A stretch of 64,000 bases of DNA from Sphingopyxis macrogoltabida. Its GTDB lineage: Bacteria > Pseudomonadota > Alphaproteobacteria > Sphingomonadales > Sphingomonadaceae. The DNA is taken from NCBI RefSeq assembly GCF_001307295.1, contig NZ_CP012700.1, positions 871,001 through 935,000 of the forward strand, written 5' to 3'. The notes below the pieces were generated by a model. It saw only the letters and a list, made by a program, of their open reading frames with translations. It had not been told where the DNA came from and ran no database searches. The position numbers and the translations under genes were made by a program. Below are positions 26,113 through 35,466 of the stretch, one piece after another (within the stretch, counting starts at the first letter, position 1; each line of letters starts with the position of its first letter).

Positions 26113-27003
26113 ATGACCCACAAGCATCTCATTGCGGCCATCGAGACCGGCGGCACCAAGCTGCTCTATCGGCTGGCCGACGCCGAAGGCGCGGTGATCG
26201 GGGAAGGGCGGTTCGATACCGCGACGCCCGACGCCTCGGTTGCCCTGCTGGCCGGCGCGGTTCGCCAGGCGATGCCCCCCGGCGTGGCGCTCGCTGCGGT
26301 CGGGGTGGCGAGTTTCGGCCCGATCGTCGTCGATCCGGCGAGCCCGCGCTACGGCCGGATGCTCGCCACCACCAAGGCCGGCTGGTCGGGCTACGACCTG
26401 CGCGGCGCGATTGCGGCAGAACTTGGCGCTCCCGTGCTGGTCGACAGCGACGTCAATGCGGCGGCGCTCGCCGAACAGCAGGTCGGCGCCGGGCGCGGCC
26501 AGCGGCTCGTCGCCTATGTCACGGTCGGCACCGGCATCGGGGGTGGGCTGTCGATCGCGGGCGAAACGCTCAAGGGCAATCCGCATCCCGAAATCGGGCA
26601 TATCCGGCTGGTTCGCCGTCCGGGCGATGCCTTCGCCAGCAGTTGCCCCTTCCATGCCGATTGCGCCGAAGGGCTGGTTGCGGGGCCCGCGATCCGGCGC
26701 CGGCTGGGCGATATCGCCGATCTTGCCGATGCGCCCGACGTGCTGGCGCTGGCCGCCGATTATCTCGCCCAGCTTTGCGCGACGCTGACGCTCGCCTGGT
26801 CGCCCGATTGCATCGTACTGGGTGGCGGCGTGCTTCGCGCCCACGGCCTTATCGATGCCGTCCGCACCGAATTGCAGGCGCAACTCGGCACCTATGGCGC
26901 CGCCGCCGACATCGATCCGGCGACCTATCTGGTGCCGGCGGCGCTCGCCGACGCGGGGCTCGAGGGCGCGATGCTGATGGCGCGGGCCGCAGCGGGCAAA
27001 TAG
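26113..27003 (+). CDS. ROK-family fructokinase
   Basis: A 296-residue cytoplasmic sugar kinase. The N-terminal phosphate loop AAIETGGTK, the ROK catalytic region VDSDVNAAALAEQ, TVGTGIGGGL, and HPEIGHIRL with CPFHADCAEGLVAGPAI (zinc-binding His and Cys residues) match the bacterial ROK fructokinase subgroup. It would phosphorylate fructose at C6 using ATP. The gene stands alone: it is preceded by a 160-bp gap with no clear promoter and weak ribosome site, and followed by fahA with its own promoter. Mannose or another hexose as substrate cannot be excluded. Confidence 0.88.
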   Translation: MTHKHLIAAIETGGTKLLYRLADAEGAVIGEGRFDTATPDASVALLAGAVRQAMPPGVALAAVGVASFGPIVVDPASPRYGRMLATTKAGWSGYDLRGAIAAELGAPVLVDSDVNAAALAEQQVGAGRGQRLVAYVTVGTGIGGGLSIAGETLKGNPHPEIGHIRLVRRPGDAFASSCPFHADCAEGLVAGPAIRRRLGDIADLADAPDVLALAADYLAQLCATLTLAWSPDCIVLGGGVLRAHGLIDAVRTELQAQLGTYGAAADIDPATYLVPAALADAGLEGAMLMARAAAGK

Positions 27004-27041
27004 GCCGCAACGCCGCCACACGCCAACCCTGTACGCGGTCG

Positions 27042-27085
27042 TTGACACGCGTTTCACGGCCCGCCTATATGGTTTCAATTGAAAC
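27042..27085 (+). promoter_or_regulatory. fahA promoter with palindromic operator
   Basis: A -35 box TTGACA (27042-27047), an 18-bp spacer and a -10 box TATATG (27066-27071) lie 31 bp before the fahA start. The 14-bp perfect palindrome GTTTCAATTGAAAC (27072-27085) follows the -10 box and would cover the transcription start. This is a textbook repressor position. A MarR- or IclR-type regulator of tyrosine catabolism is likely, but none is encoded in the window. Confidence 0.75.
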
Positions 27086-27101
27086 TAAATAGGCGACTGA
27101 C

Positions 27102-28412
27102 ATGATCGATGCAGCCGATCGCCACGCGATCGACGAGACCCATGACGCCCGGCGGACGAGTTGGGTGCCGGGCGCCGACGGCCACCCGGACTTCCCGGTC
27201 CAGAACCTGCCCTATGGCATTTTCTCGCCACGGGACGGCGCGGCGCGCGCGGGGGTGGCGATCGGCGACCAGATTCTCGACCTCGCGGCAGTCGCGGCGA
27301 TGCTGCCCCCCGACGTCGTCCCGGCGTGCGGCGGGAACAGGCTGAACGCCCTGTTCGCGCTGCCGCGCGCCATGCGGGTGACACTTCGCCGGCGGCTATC
27401 GGAACTACTGTCCGACGAGCAATATCGCGCCGCCGTCGAACCGGCGCTGCATCCGGCGGACGACTGCGAACTGCACCTGCCTGCGATGATCGGCGATTAC
27501 ACCGATTTCTATGTCGGCATCCATCATGCGACCAATGTCGGAACGCTGTTCCGTCCCGACAATCCGCTGCTGCCCAATTACAAGCATGTGCCGATCGGCT
27601 ATCATGGCCGCGCCTCGTCGGTCCGGCCCTCTGGCGTGCCGGTGGTGCGACCGCTCGGCCAGCATAAGGCGCCCGATGCGGCGGAGCCCGCTTTCGGGCC
27701 GTCGCAGCGGCTCGACTACGAACTCGAACTGGGGGTGTGGATCGGCGCGGGCAATGCGCTCGGCACGACGATCCCGATCGCGTCGGCGGCCGAGCATATC
27801 GCGGGCTTCTGCCTGCTTAACGACTGGTCGGCGCGCGATTTCCAGGCGTGGGAGTATCAGCCGCTCGGTCCCTTCCTCGCCAAGAATTTCCAGACGACGA
27901 TCTCGCCTTGGGTGGTGACGGCGGAGGCACTGGCGCCGTTTCGCTGCGCGCAGCCGGCGCGCCCCGCGGGCGACCCGCAGCCGCTGCCCTATCTGTGGGA
28001 TGAGGCCGATCAGGCGGGCGGGGCGCTCGACCTCGAACTCGAAGTCTCTTTGCTGACCGGGGCGATGCGCGCCGCCGGTCTGGCACCGCACCGGCTGAGC
28101 CGCGGGCCGGCATCGAACATGTACTGGACGGTCGCGCAAATGGTCGCGCATCATGCTTCGGGCGGTTGCAACCTCAACGCCGGCGACCTGCTTGGCACCG
28201 GGACGATCTCGGCCCCCGACAGGGACGGGTTCGGCAGCCTGCTCGAAATCACGCACGGCGGCAGCGATCCGGTCGCGCTCCCGAACGGCGAAACGCGGCG
28301 CTTTGTCGAGGATGGCGACGAGATATTGCTGTCGGCGCGCGCGCGCAAGGACGGCTACGCCCCGATCGGTTTCGGCAGTTGCCGCGCGGTGGTGTTGCCG
28401 GCGGTCGGCTGA
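27102..28412 (+). CDS. fahA: Fumarylacetoacetase
   Basis: A 436-residue enzyme of the last step of tyrosine degradation, splitting 4-fumarylacetoacetate into fumarate and acetoacetate. Both domains are present: the N-terminal domain with FPVQNLPYGIFS, and the catalytic domain with IGDYTDFYVGIHHATNVGTLFR, IGYHGRASSVRPSG, the metal ligands in LDYELELGVWIG and LLNDWSARDFQAWEY, and the C-terminal NLNAGDLLGTGTIS. The length is close to the mammalian enzyme. No other tyrosine genes are adjacent. Transcription is probably substrate-induced through the palindrome at 27072-27085. Confidence 0.96.
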   Translation: MIDAADRHAIDETHDARRTSWVPGADGHPDFPVQNLPYGIFSPRDGAARAGVAIGDQILDLAAVAAMLPPDVVPACGGNRLNALFALPRAMRVTLRRRLSELLSDEQYRAAVEPALHPADDCELHLPAMIGDYTDFYVGIHHATNVGTLFRPDNPLLPNYKHVPIGYHGRASSVRPSGVPVVRPLGQHKAPDAAEPAFGPSQRLDYELELGVWIGAGNALGTTIPIASAAEHIAGFCLLNDWSARDFQAWEYQPLGPFLAKNFQTTISPWVVTAEALAPFRCAQPARPAGDPQPLPYLWDEADQAGGALDLELEVSLLTGAMRAAGLAPHRLSRGPASNMYWTVAQMVAHHASGGCNLNAGDLLGTGTISAPDRDGFGSLLEITHGGSDPVALPNGETRRFVEDGDEILLSARARKDGYAPIGFGSCRAVVLPAVG

Positions 28413-28479
28413 CAAGCGGCACCGCGCGCCGGTCAGAGCCGGTGTTGCATTCGGCCGGCGGCGATAAAATATAGGCCGA

Positions 28480-29070
28480 ATGACAAGGCAGAACTTCTAT
28501 CACCTGTTCGAAACCGTGGCTGGGTTCGTCGCGCTCGGCTGGAACGATCAGGGGATTTCGGCGCTTCGCCTGCCCGCCGCCAGTGCGGGTGAGGCAGAGC
28601 GGGCGCTGCTCCGCCGCCTGCCCGGCGCGTTGCGGTCCGCGCCGCCGCCGCCGGTCGCGGCCATCGTCGACGCTGTCCAACGCTATTTCGCCGGAGAGAA
28701 AGTCGATTTCGCCGCTGTGCCCGTCGACATGGGCGAGCAGGAGCCCTTTTTCCGGCAGGTTTACGCCCGCGTCCGCGATCTCGGGTGGGGCGAGACGACC
28801 ACCTATGGCGCCATCGCAAAGGCGCTCGGCGCCGGTCCCGAATTTGCGCGTGACGTCGGACAGGCGATGGCGGGCAACCCGATCCCGCTGATCGTCCCCT
28901 GCCACCGCGTGACCGGTGCCGGCGGCAAGATCGGCGGCTTTTCCGCGCCCGGCGGATCGTTGTCGAAAGCACGGATGCTCGAACTCGAAGGGGTGACGGT
29001 CGCGCCGCCGGTACCCTCGAAAAAGACGCCGCGCGGTCGGGACGATGCTCAGACCGGTTTCGACTTCTAA
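28480..29070 (+). CDS. ogt: Methylated-DNA--protein-cysteine methyltransferase
   Basis: A 196-residue DNA-repair protein that removes alkyl groups from O6-methylguanine by irreversible transfer to its own Cys. The active site [15 protein letters not shown] (about residues 145-160) and the helix-turn-helix with [14 protein letters not shown] are intact. The C-terminal extension after KARMLELEG is basic and not conserved. There is no Ada-type N-terminal domain, so it is the Ogt form. The gene lies alone between fahA and the ferredoxin reductase. The ATG is preceded by an AT-rich stretch with TATAGG but no strong promoter or ribosome site. Confidence 0.92.
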   Translation: MTRQNFYHLFETVAGFVALGWNDQGISALRLPAASAGEAERALLRRLPGALRSAPPPPVAAIVDAVQRYFAGEKVDFAAVPVDMGEQEPFFRQVYARVRDLGWGETTTYGAIAKALGAGPEFARDVGQAMAGNPIPLIVPCHRVTGAGGKIGGFSAPGGSLSKARMLELEGVTVAPPVPSKKTPRGRDDAQTGFDF

Positions 29071-29213
29071 TGACCGGCGATGCGCGTATCGGTCCGGCCG
29101 ATCGCCGTTACGGCCTGGTGGAAAATCCCGGGCCAAGGTCCCTTGCCATCGCGGGGCCGCGCGTGCGAGGGACGCGCTCGCAAATCGGCAAGAGACGCGA
29201 GAGGGCAAGGATA

Positions 29214-30437
29214 ATGCGATTCGACGTTGTGATCGTTGGTGCTGGGCATGGCGGGGCGCAGGTTGCGGTGATGCTGCGGACGCAGAAGTTCGAAGGCAGC
29301 ATTGCGATCATCGGCGACGAGCCCGAGCTTCCCTATGAGCGTCCGCCCTTGTCGAAGGAATATTTCGCGGGCGAGAAGGAATTCGAACGCATCCAGCTCC
29401 GCCCTGCCAAATATTGGGACGAGCGCGAGGTGACGATGCTGCTCGGCAAGCGCGTCGTGTCGGTCGATCCGGCGGCGCACAATGTCACGACCGACGGCGG
29501 CGAGACGATCGGTTACGGCAAGCTCGTCTGGGCGACCGGCGGCGCTCCGCGCATGCTGCCGATCCCCGGCGGTGACCTGCCCGGCGTGCAGGGCGTGCGG
29601 ACCAGGGCCGATGCCGACGCGATGAAGGCGGCGTCGGAGACCGCGGGCCAGATCGTCGTGATCGGCGGCGGCTATATCGGGCTCGAGGCGGCAGCGGTGC
29701 TGACCAAGGCGGGCAAGAAGGTCGTGCTGCTCGAAGCGCTCGACCGGGTGCTCGCGCGTGTTGCGGGCGAGGAACTGTCGCGCTTCTATGAAAAGGAGCA
29801 TCGCGACCATGGCGTCGATCTGCGGCTCGGCGTGTCGGTCGCGGCGATCGAGGGCGAGGGGCGTGTCACCGGGGTGCGGCTGGCGGACGGCGAGGTCATC
29901 CCCGCCGACCTCGTCATCGTCGGCATCGGCATCGTCCCCGCGGTCGAACCGCTGATCGCGGCGGGCGCCGAGGGCGGCAACGGCGTGCTCGTCGACGGGC
30001 TGTGCAAGACGAGCCTGCCCGATATCTATGCGATCGGCGACTGCGCGGCGCATGAGAATCATTTTGCCGAGGGCGCCTGCATCCGGCTCGAATCGGTCCA
30101 GAATGCCAACGACCAGGCGAATGTCGTCGCCAAGGGCATCGTCGGCGACGAGGCGCCCTATCACGCCATCCCGTGGTTCTGGTCGAACCAATATGACCTC
30201 AAGCTCCAGACCGCAGGCCTGTCGACCGGCCATGATCAGGCAGTTCTGCGCGGCGATCCCGCGACGCGCAGCTTCTCGGTCGTCTATCTAAAGTCCGGCA
30301 AGGTGATCGCGATCGACTGCGTCAACGCGACCAAGGATTATGTCCAGGGGCGCATGATCGTCACCGCCGGTCTCGTCGCGACCGCCGAGCAGCTTGCCGA
30401 TGCCGAAACGCCGCTCAAGGCGTTGCTACCGGCCTGA
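29214..30437 (+). CDS. FAD-dependent ferredoxin/rubredoxin reductase
   Basis: A 407-residue pyridine-nucleotide oxidoreductase of the rhodocoxin/putidaredoxin reductase type. Motifs in order are the FAD-binding [18 protein letters not shown] at the N-terminus, [26 protein letters not shown], the NAD-binding [17 protein letters not shown] near residue 145, and [13 protein letters not shown] binding the flavin. It would pass electrons from NADH to a small ferredoxin that feeds a P450 or oxygenase; none is adjacent. The ATG at 29214 (GGGCAAGGATA upstream) gives the standard length, and upstream in-frame codons add an unconserved Arg-rich stretch. It is convergent with the autotransporter, with 3 bp between stops. 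Confidence 0.92.
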   Translation: MRFDVVIVGAGHGGAQVAVMLRTQKFEGSIAIIGDEPELPYERPPLSKEYFAGEKEFERIQLRPAKYWDEREVTMLLGKRVVSVDPAAHNVTTDGGETIGYGKLVWATGGAPRMLPIPGGDLPGVQGVRTRADADAMKAASETAGQIVVIGGGYIGLEAAAVLTKAGKKVVLLEALDRVLARVAGEELSRFYEKEHRDHGVDLRLGVSVAAIEGEGRVTGVRLADGEVIPADLVIVGIGIVPAVEPLIAAGAEGGNGVLVDGLCKTSLPDIYAIGDCAAHENHFAEGACIRLESVQNANDQANVVAKGIVGDEAPYHAIPWFWSNQYDLKLQTAGLSTGHDQAVLRGDPATRSFSVVYLKSGKVIAIDCVNATKDYVQGRMIVTAGLVATAEQLADAETPLKALLPA

Positions 30438-30440
30438 GCG

Positions 30441-33265
30441 CTACCAGTTGATGGTCAGGCCGACCGTCCCGCCCAGCCGCCGGCTGCGCGGGCCGTCGGC
30501 GTTGATCGCATAATCGCCCTTCAGGTGAAGGGCGACATTCTGTCCGAGGCGGGCAACCAGTCCTGCGCCGGCCTCGAATTCGGTGCGGCCGAGGTCAGTG
30601 CGGATCGGGTCGTCGCCGAAGCGGGTCGTCTGCCATCCCGACAGGCCATGGCGTAAACTGGCATGAAGATAGGGTTGGAAGCGACTGTTCTTGCTTCCGA
30701 AATCGCCGTGCAGGCGTAGCCCGAAGCGCCCCGTCAGGGCGTCGTCCGCCCGGAAATCGATCATCGAAAACATGTCGGCGCGATCGTCGAGCGACACCTT
30801 CTGCCAGACGATCTGGGCCTGCGGTTCGAGCGTCCAGCGCCCGATAGCGCCAGCGGATAGCCTGCTTCGAACGACGCGGCCCAGCCGGTGCCGTCGATGT
30901 CGATGGCAAGGCCGCTGTCCGCAGACGCCTTGCCGTCGAACCAGCTATGCATGACGACGGCGTCGACATACCAGCCGTCCGCACCGGTCAGCGTTGCATA
31001 ACCGCCGAAGCTGGTGCTCCGGGTCTCGATCCGGCCGACGGTCAGGTCGTTCCAGCCGAGCGACCGGCCACGCGTCGTGCCGTCCATTTCGGCGCGGCCG
31101 ATGAAGATACCGGCGCGGACGTTCGTGCCGTCGGCGTCGCCCTGACCGAACAGGTCCTGCCCGATCTGGAACCCTTTGAGGTCGCCGTCGAACGACGGCG
31201 CGACGTCGCCCTGCCACTTGAGCTCCGTATCCTCGCCGAGGATGCGGCCCCATGTCGCGGGGAGCAGTTTGCCGCCGCGCAGCAGTGCCTGTTCGCCGCG
31301 CCGCGCGTGGAAGGTGCCTAGCGCTGCGGTCGCCAGATAATGCGCGACGGGTACGGCAACGACATAGGCGGGAACCTCGGGGCGATAGAGCGGCACGACC
31401 TCGGCGATCACCGGCGTCGCGCCGGGCGTCGGCGGCGGCGTCGGTGTATCGGGCACCGGAACCGGGGCGGGCGCGGTCGGCGGTGCCGGGGGTGGTGCCG
31501 GCGGCTCGGGTTCGGGCGCGGGCGGCGGGGCGGGCTCTCCGGGCGGCGCCGGATCGCCGATCACCACCGGCGGCGCCGGGTCGACCGGGTCGGGATCGGC
31601 CGGGGTCGGCTCGGGGGGCAAGGGTGGCGGGGGCGGCGCGGGGGGATGCGGCGGCGCCGGCGGTTCGGGCGCCACCGGGGGAGGCGGCGGCGGCGCGGGT
31701 TCGAGCGGTGGCGGAGCGGGCGCGGGCTGCGGCGGCGGTGTCGTGGCGGGCGGCGTGACCAGCGTCGAACGCAGATACCAGTTTTCCTCGCTGTCGGCCG
31801 AAACGCCGCCGCGGAACAGATAATATTCGAACGCGCCCACCGCGACGCGGTGATTGAGGGCAAAGGCGCCGCTTGCCGTCGTCGCGCCGTTCAGCGTATC
31901 GACGATCAGGATCCCGTCCTGCGCCGTCGCGGCGCCGGTTCCTCCGGCATTCAGCACCGTCACCCCGGTCGTTCCCGAAGCGGAGCCGCCATCGATCACC
32001 AGCTTGTCCGACAGCGAAGCATCGTCGCCGAGCACCGTATCGATGAGCAGCAGCCCGCCATTGCCCACATAGTCTCCGGCGATGGTGAAGCTGTCGCCGG
32101 GCAGGTTGCCGCCGTTGGTCAGGTCGATGCGGCCGGCGTTGATCACGGTCGCGCGCTGGCCGGCGGTGAAGGCGATAACGCCGCCTTGCGCGCCGCCGCC
32201 GAAGATCGTGCTCGACGCGTCGATCCGCAAGGTGCCGGTACCGGTGCCCGCATCGCCGAGGGTCAGGACATCGCCGAAGGTCAATTCGGTGTCGTTGACG
32301 GCATCGATCGTCTCCCATCCGGTGAAGCGTCCGACATCGTCCGTCGTGACATTGTCGAAGGTCAGCGCGTCGGTGCCGTCGCCGCCGCCGACAGCCGGCG
32401 TCGCGCCGATGTTCGCGGCGGTGAGATTCGCGAGGCGGGCGCTGTCGTCATTGTCGCCGAGGTCGATGGCGCCGTGGATGACACCGCCCCCGTCCCACAC
32501 GAAGCTGTCGGTGCCGCTGCTCATCCGGACCTCGCCGCCGACCGAACCGCCGGTGACCGTGACGCTGTCGGTGCCGCCCGAAACGCTGATATTGCCCCCG
32601 ATCGTTCCGCCCGACAGGATGATCGTGTCGTTGCCGAAACCGGTGACGAGGTTGCGGTCGATCGTGCCGCCCGACATGTCGAACAGATTGTCGGCGAGTT
32701 TCATGTTCACGCGGCCGATGCGCCCGCCCGTCATCACGGCGCTGTCGCCGTCGTCGAACGCATCGACGATGCGGCCCCCCGACATGAAGAAGCTGTCGAG
32801 CGCGCCGCCCTGGTTCAGCGACCCCATCTCGCCGCCCGTCATCCGGAAGTCGTCGAGCCCTTCGCCCTGCTGGACATTGCCGGTGACCGTGCCTGCCGTA
32901 ATCTCGAAGCGGTCGTCGCCATTGTCCTGATCGACCATGCCGCGGATTTCGCCCGATCCCATGACGAAGACGTCCGTGCCCGCGCCAAAGGTCACGTCGC
33001 CGTCGATAATTCCCGTCCCGCCGGACGGCAGGTCGAGCCGGTTGTTGCCGCCGGGATCGGCAAGGCCGCCCGGCGCGGTACCGCTGTCGCAGATATAGCT
33101 GTCGTCGCTCGGGGTCGGCACGAGGTCGCATTGCGCGAACGCCGGTGCCGCCTGTCCAAGCGCAAGCGCCATCGCCGACGAAAGGAGCAGCCGCCGGCGG
33201 GTTTGCGAGGACGGCGCCGCGCCGAATACGCGACGGGATGCGGGGGTTTTCGATTTCCGAGGCAT
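30441..33265 (-). pseudogene. Autotransporter with a frameshift in the beta-barrel domain
   Basis: The frame from ATG 33265 has a signal peptide (cleaved after APAFAQ), a passenger of about 450 residues built of repeats like the pattern GGTIGGNISVSGGTDSV, a Pro-rich linker of about 115 residues (roughly 505-625), and an autotransporter barrel. At 30840-30842 (CCC on the plus strand, GGG in the gene) the reading shifts by one base. In the -1 frame the barrel resumes with GRWTLEPQAQIVWQKVSLDD and ends in GLTINW, the expected outer-membrane C-terminus. One missing G in a short G-run explains it. It is therefore either a recently inactivated gene, a slippage or phase-variable site, or a sequencing error. 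If read through, the protein would be about 940 residues and surface-exposed. Confidence 0.8.
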
Positions 33266-33374
33266 AGGCTTCCCTTCGTGCGGGGCGCAGCCTGGTCCCT
33301 GTTTTCCGCAAACGTTCGGTGGAAAAATGCGCGGTTTGCAAATAGCTGCCTATGCGGCAGTGGTTGCCAAATCG

Positions 33375-34031
33375 CTAATCCGGAGCGCTGGTGCCGGCCT
33401 GCGGCAATTCAGCTGCCGGAGATGCAGGCGCATCGCCGAGCGCTTTTTTCAGCGTCGCCTTGATGTTGCGGAGGAGGCGGCGCAGCGCGATGATCACCAC
33501 GACGGCGGCGACCGCCATGACGATGGCGATCGCGATCGCCAGCGGCGGGAAGGCGATGGCGAGCGCCAGCAGGCCGCCGGTCGCGACATCCTCGCCCGTC
33601 GAAACCACCGCGTTGCTGTAGGGCTCGGGGCTGACGTTGACGACCGCCCGCGTCGTCGCCTTGGCGCCGTGGCTGAGCAGGGCGCCGCCGCCGCCGAGCA
33701 GGAAGGCGACGACCTGCCACGCCGGGTCGGAGGAATCGACGAGCGCCAGCGCCAGCAGTGCGCCGCCGAGCGGGCGGATGACGCTGTGCACCGTGTCCCA
33801 CGCCGAATCGACCCACGCGATCTTGTCGGCGGTAAATTCCGCGACCGTGCCGATCGCCGCGACGCCGAGTACCCAGGGATTGGCGAGCACCTTGAGCGCC
33901 GCGAGATGTTCGGGAAGCGGCAGCCAGCCGAAATGCATCGCGATACCCGTCGCCAGGATGGTGAGGTAGAGCCGCCAACCGGCCAGCAGGCTGAGACTGC
34001 CCGCGACGCCCAAAATCTCGACAATCCCCAT
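33375..34031 (-). CDS. DUF4126 family membrane protein
   Basis: A 218-residue membrane protein from ATG 34031 (GGAGCAGGG upstream). Hydrophobic segments are near residues 3-25 (VEILGVAGSLSLLAGWRLYLTIL), 48-65, 90-115 and 150-185, with a short basic C-terminal tail. The segment ILGVAGSLSLLAGWRLYLT and the KIAWVDSAWDTVHSVIRPLGGALLA region are typical of DUF4126, a family of unknown function. It is transcribed away from the NUDIX gene, with a 98-bp gap between the starts. It lies 109 bp upstream of the autotransporter on the same strand, so the two could share a transcript. Confidence 0.85.
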   Translation of the reverse strand: MGIVEILGVAGSLSLLAGWRLYLTILATGIAMHFGWLPLPEHLAALKVLANPWVLGVAAIGTVAEFTADKIAWVDSAWDTVHSVIRPLGGALLALALVDSSDPAWQVVAFLLGGGGALLSHGAKATTRAVVNVSPEPYSNAVVSTGEDVATGGLLALAIAFPPLAIAIAIVMAVAAVVVIIALRRLLRNIKATLKKALGDAPASPAAELPQAGTSAPD

Positions 34032-34129
34032 GGCCCTGCTCCCGGTTCTTGCAGCGATCCGGCATCTTGCACCGGTGGGCGGGTCGCTGCAATGGCCGGA
34101 TGACAAGCCGCCGCGGGCCAGTTATCGCC

Positions 34130-34933
34130 ATGGCCATGACCGATACAGCTTCATCGCCCGGCGCCGTCGCGGGCCTTCCCGACGGGGCAATCCCTGCGGC
34201 AACCCTCGTCATCATGCGCCCCTCCGAAGACGGCGGGCCCGACGAAATCCTGATGGTGAAGCGTTCGAGCAACATGGCCTTCGCGGCGGGCGCCGTCGTA
34301 TTTCCCGGCGGGCGAGTCGATCCCGACGACTATTATGTCGCGCGCCAGCACGGCTTTGCCGACGATGAGGCCGATGGCGCGGCGCGCGTCGCGGCGCTCC
34401 GCGAGACACTCGAAGAAACGGGACTCGCGGTCGGTTGGCCGGGGCTGGCCGAGCCAGATGTAGCAGGCGTGCGGCAGGCGCTGCTCAGCGACGTCCTGCT
34501 GTCCGACATATTGGCGGAACGCGGCGAGCGACTCGTACTGGACGCGCTGGTGCCCTTTGCGCGCTGGTGCCCCAATTTCAAGGAAGCGCGGACCTTCGAC
34601 ACGCGTTTCTATGCGGTGGCGGCGCCGTTGCACGGCCACGAACTCACCGTCGAGGAGGCCGAGCACAGCCATATTTTCTGGGCCAGCGCGAAGCACACGC
34701 TGGCGATGGCCGAAAACGGCGAGGTGTCGGTAATCTTCCCGACCAAGCGCAATCTGGAGAAATTGTCACAAGCAGATGATTTTGAAGGGTTTTCATCCTA
34801 TTCCCGGCAGTTTCCGGTCGAGCTCGTCACGCCGTGGCTCGAGGAGCGGGGAGGCGAGACCCACCTCTGCATACCCGGCCATCTCGGCTACCCGGTGACC
34901 AGCGAAAGCTTCGAACGTGTGCGGCGGGGATAA
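34130..34933 (+). CDS. NUDIX hydrolase, NUDT19-like
   Basis: About 267 residues if started at ATG 34130; in-frame codons at 34049, 34100 and 34136 are alternatives, and none has a strong ribosome site. The NUDIX signature is split by a loop: GAVVFPGGRVDPDD is followed by an insert and then AALRETLEETGL, the layout of the NUDT19/CoA-pyrophosphatase-like group. The rest (CPNFKEARTFDTRFYAV, HSHIFWASA) also fits this group. Members hydrolyse nucleoside diphosphate-linked compounds, possibly CoA derivatives. The gene is divergent from the DUF4126 gene. The C-terminus is followed by an AT-rich intergenic region. Confidence 0.87.
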   Translation: MAMTDTASSPGAVAGLPDGAIPAATLVIMRPSEDGGPDEILMVKRSSNMAFAAGAVVFPGGRVDPDDYYVARQHGFADDEADGAARVAALRETLEETGLAVGWPGLAEPDVAGVRQALLSDVLLSDILAERGERLVLDALVPFARWCPNFKEARTFDTRFYAVAAPLHGHELTVEEAEHSHIFWASAKHTLAMAENGEVSVIFPTKRNLEKLSQADDFEGFSSYSRQFPVELVTPWLEERGGETHLCIPGHLGYPVTSESFERVRRG

Positions 34934-35002
34934 AATTTGATCTGGGTCAATTTTTCGCCAATTTTGCAGTTTTCTAGTCGTCGATAAGTGACGCAAAATA
35001 TA

Positions 35003-35031
35003 TTGCAATTGCGAATACCAAACCCTAAGAC
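35003..35031 (+). promoter_or_regulatory. Possible promoter of the 77-aa protein gene
   Basis: TTGCAA (35003-35008), 17 bp, TAAGAC (35026-35031), within the most AT-rich stretch nearby (34934-35030). The match to consensus is modest. The leader would be about 70 nt, ending in GGACGGAGAATAAG before the ATG. Confidence 0.3.
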
Positions 35032-35107
35032 GGCTGCGCAGAAGCAGATCGGGGACGATTCTCTGGTGTGATTCGAGAAGACAAAGTTCCAGTGGACGGA
35101 GAATAAG

Positions 35108-35341
35108 ATGAACCTGCTGAAGAAAGCCGCTGTCTCCCTTGCGGCGACATCGATGATCGTTGCGCCGGTTGCAGCGTCGGCTGCGCCCGCCCTTGACGGC
35201 GCTCGCGCGACGTCGGTTGTCAGCGACCAGAACGAGATGGAAGGCAATGGCTGGCTTCTCGGTCTGCTGGCGCTGGTTGCTTTCGGCCTGGGCGTCTATT
35301 TCCTGGTCGACAACAACAACGACTCGCCGACCAGCCCGTAA
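35108..35341 (+). CDS. Small exported membrane protein of unknown function
   Basis: A 77-residue protein with a signal peptide (MNLLKKAAVSLAATSMIVAPVAASA), a short charged stretch (DGARATSVVSDQNEMEG), one transmembrane helix (WLLGLLALVAFGLGVYFLV) and a polar tail DNNNDSPTSP. It is a single-gene transcript: an AT-rich promoter region lies upstream, GGACGGAG serves as ribosome site, and a strong terminator lies 24 bp downstream. Such short exported proteins with their own terminator are often abundant or stress-responsive. No known family was recognised. The charged region and helix might suit a role in envelope regulation, but this is speculation. Confidence 0.8.
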   Translation: MNLLKKAAVSLAATSMIVAPVAASAAPALDGARATSVVSDQNEMEGNGWLLGLLALVAFGLGVYFLVDNNNDSPTSP

Positions 35342-35364
35342 GCTTCGGCCGAGCTAAAGATACC

Positions 35365-35396
35365 AAAGGGCTCCGAGCATTTGCTCGGGGCCTTTT
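35365..35396 (+). terminator. Rho-independent terminator of the 77-aa protein gene
   Basis: A GC-rich stem (GGGCTCCGAGCA / TGCTCGGGGCC, one G-U pair) with a short loop is followed by TTTTG. It lies 24 bp after the stop codon. An A-run on the 5' side may give weak termination for the opposite strand too. Confidence 0.85.
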
Positions 35397-35466
35397 GTGC
35401 GTCCGCTGAAGTCGAAAAAATTGCGAGCTGGCGCCGAGGCGCGAAGCCGGGTTCTAGGCGGGCCTG

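Noticed and set aside
31340..33463. A 707-codon plus-strand open frame with Arg/Gly-rich repeats
   Set aside because: Antisense to the autotransporter; the repeats mirror its Pro-rich linker and Gly-rich passenger.
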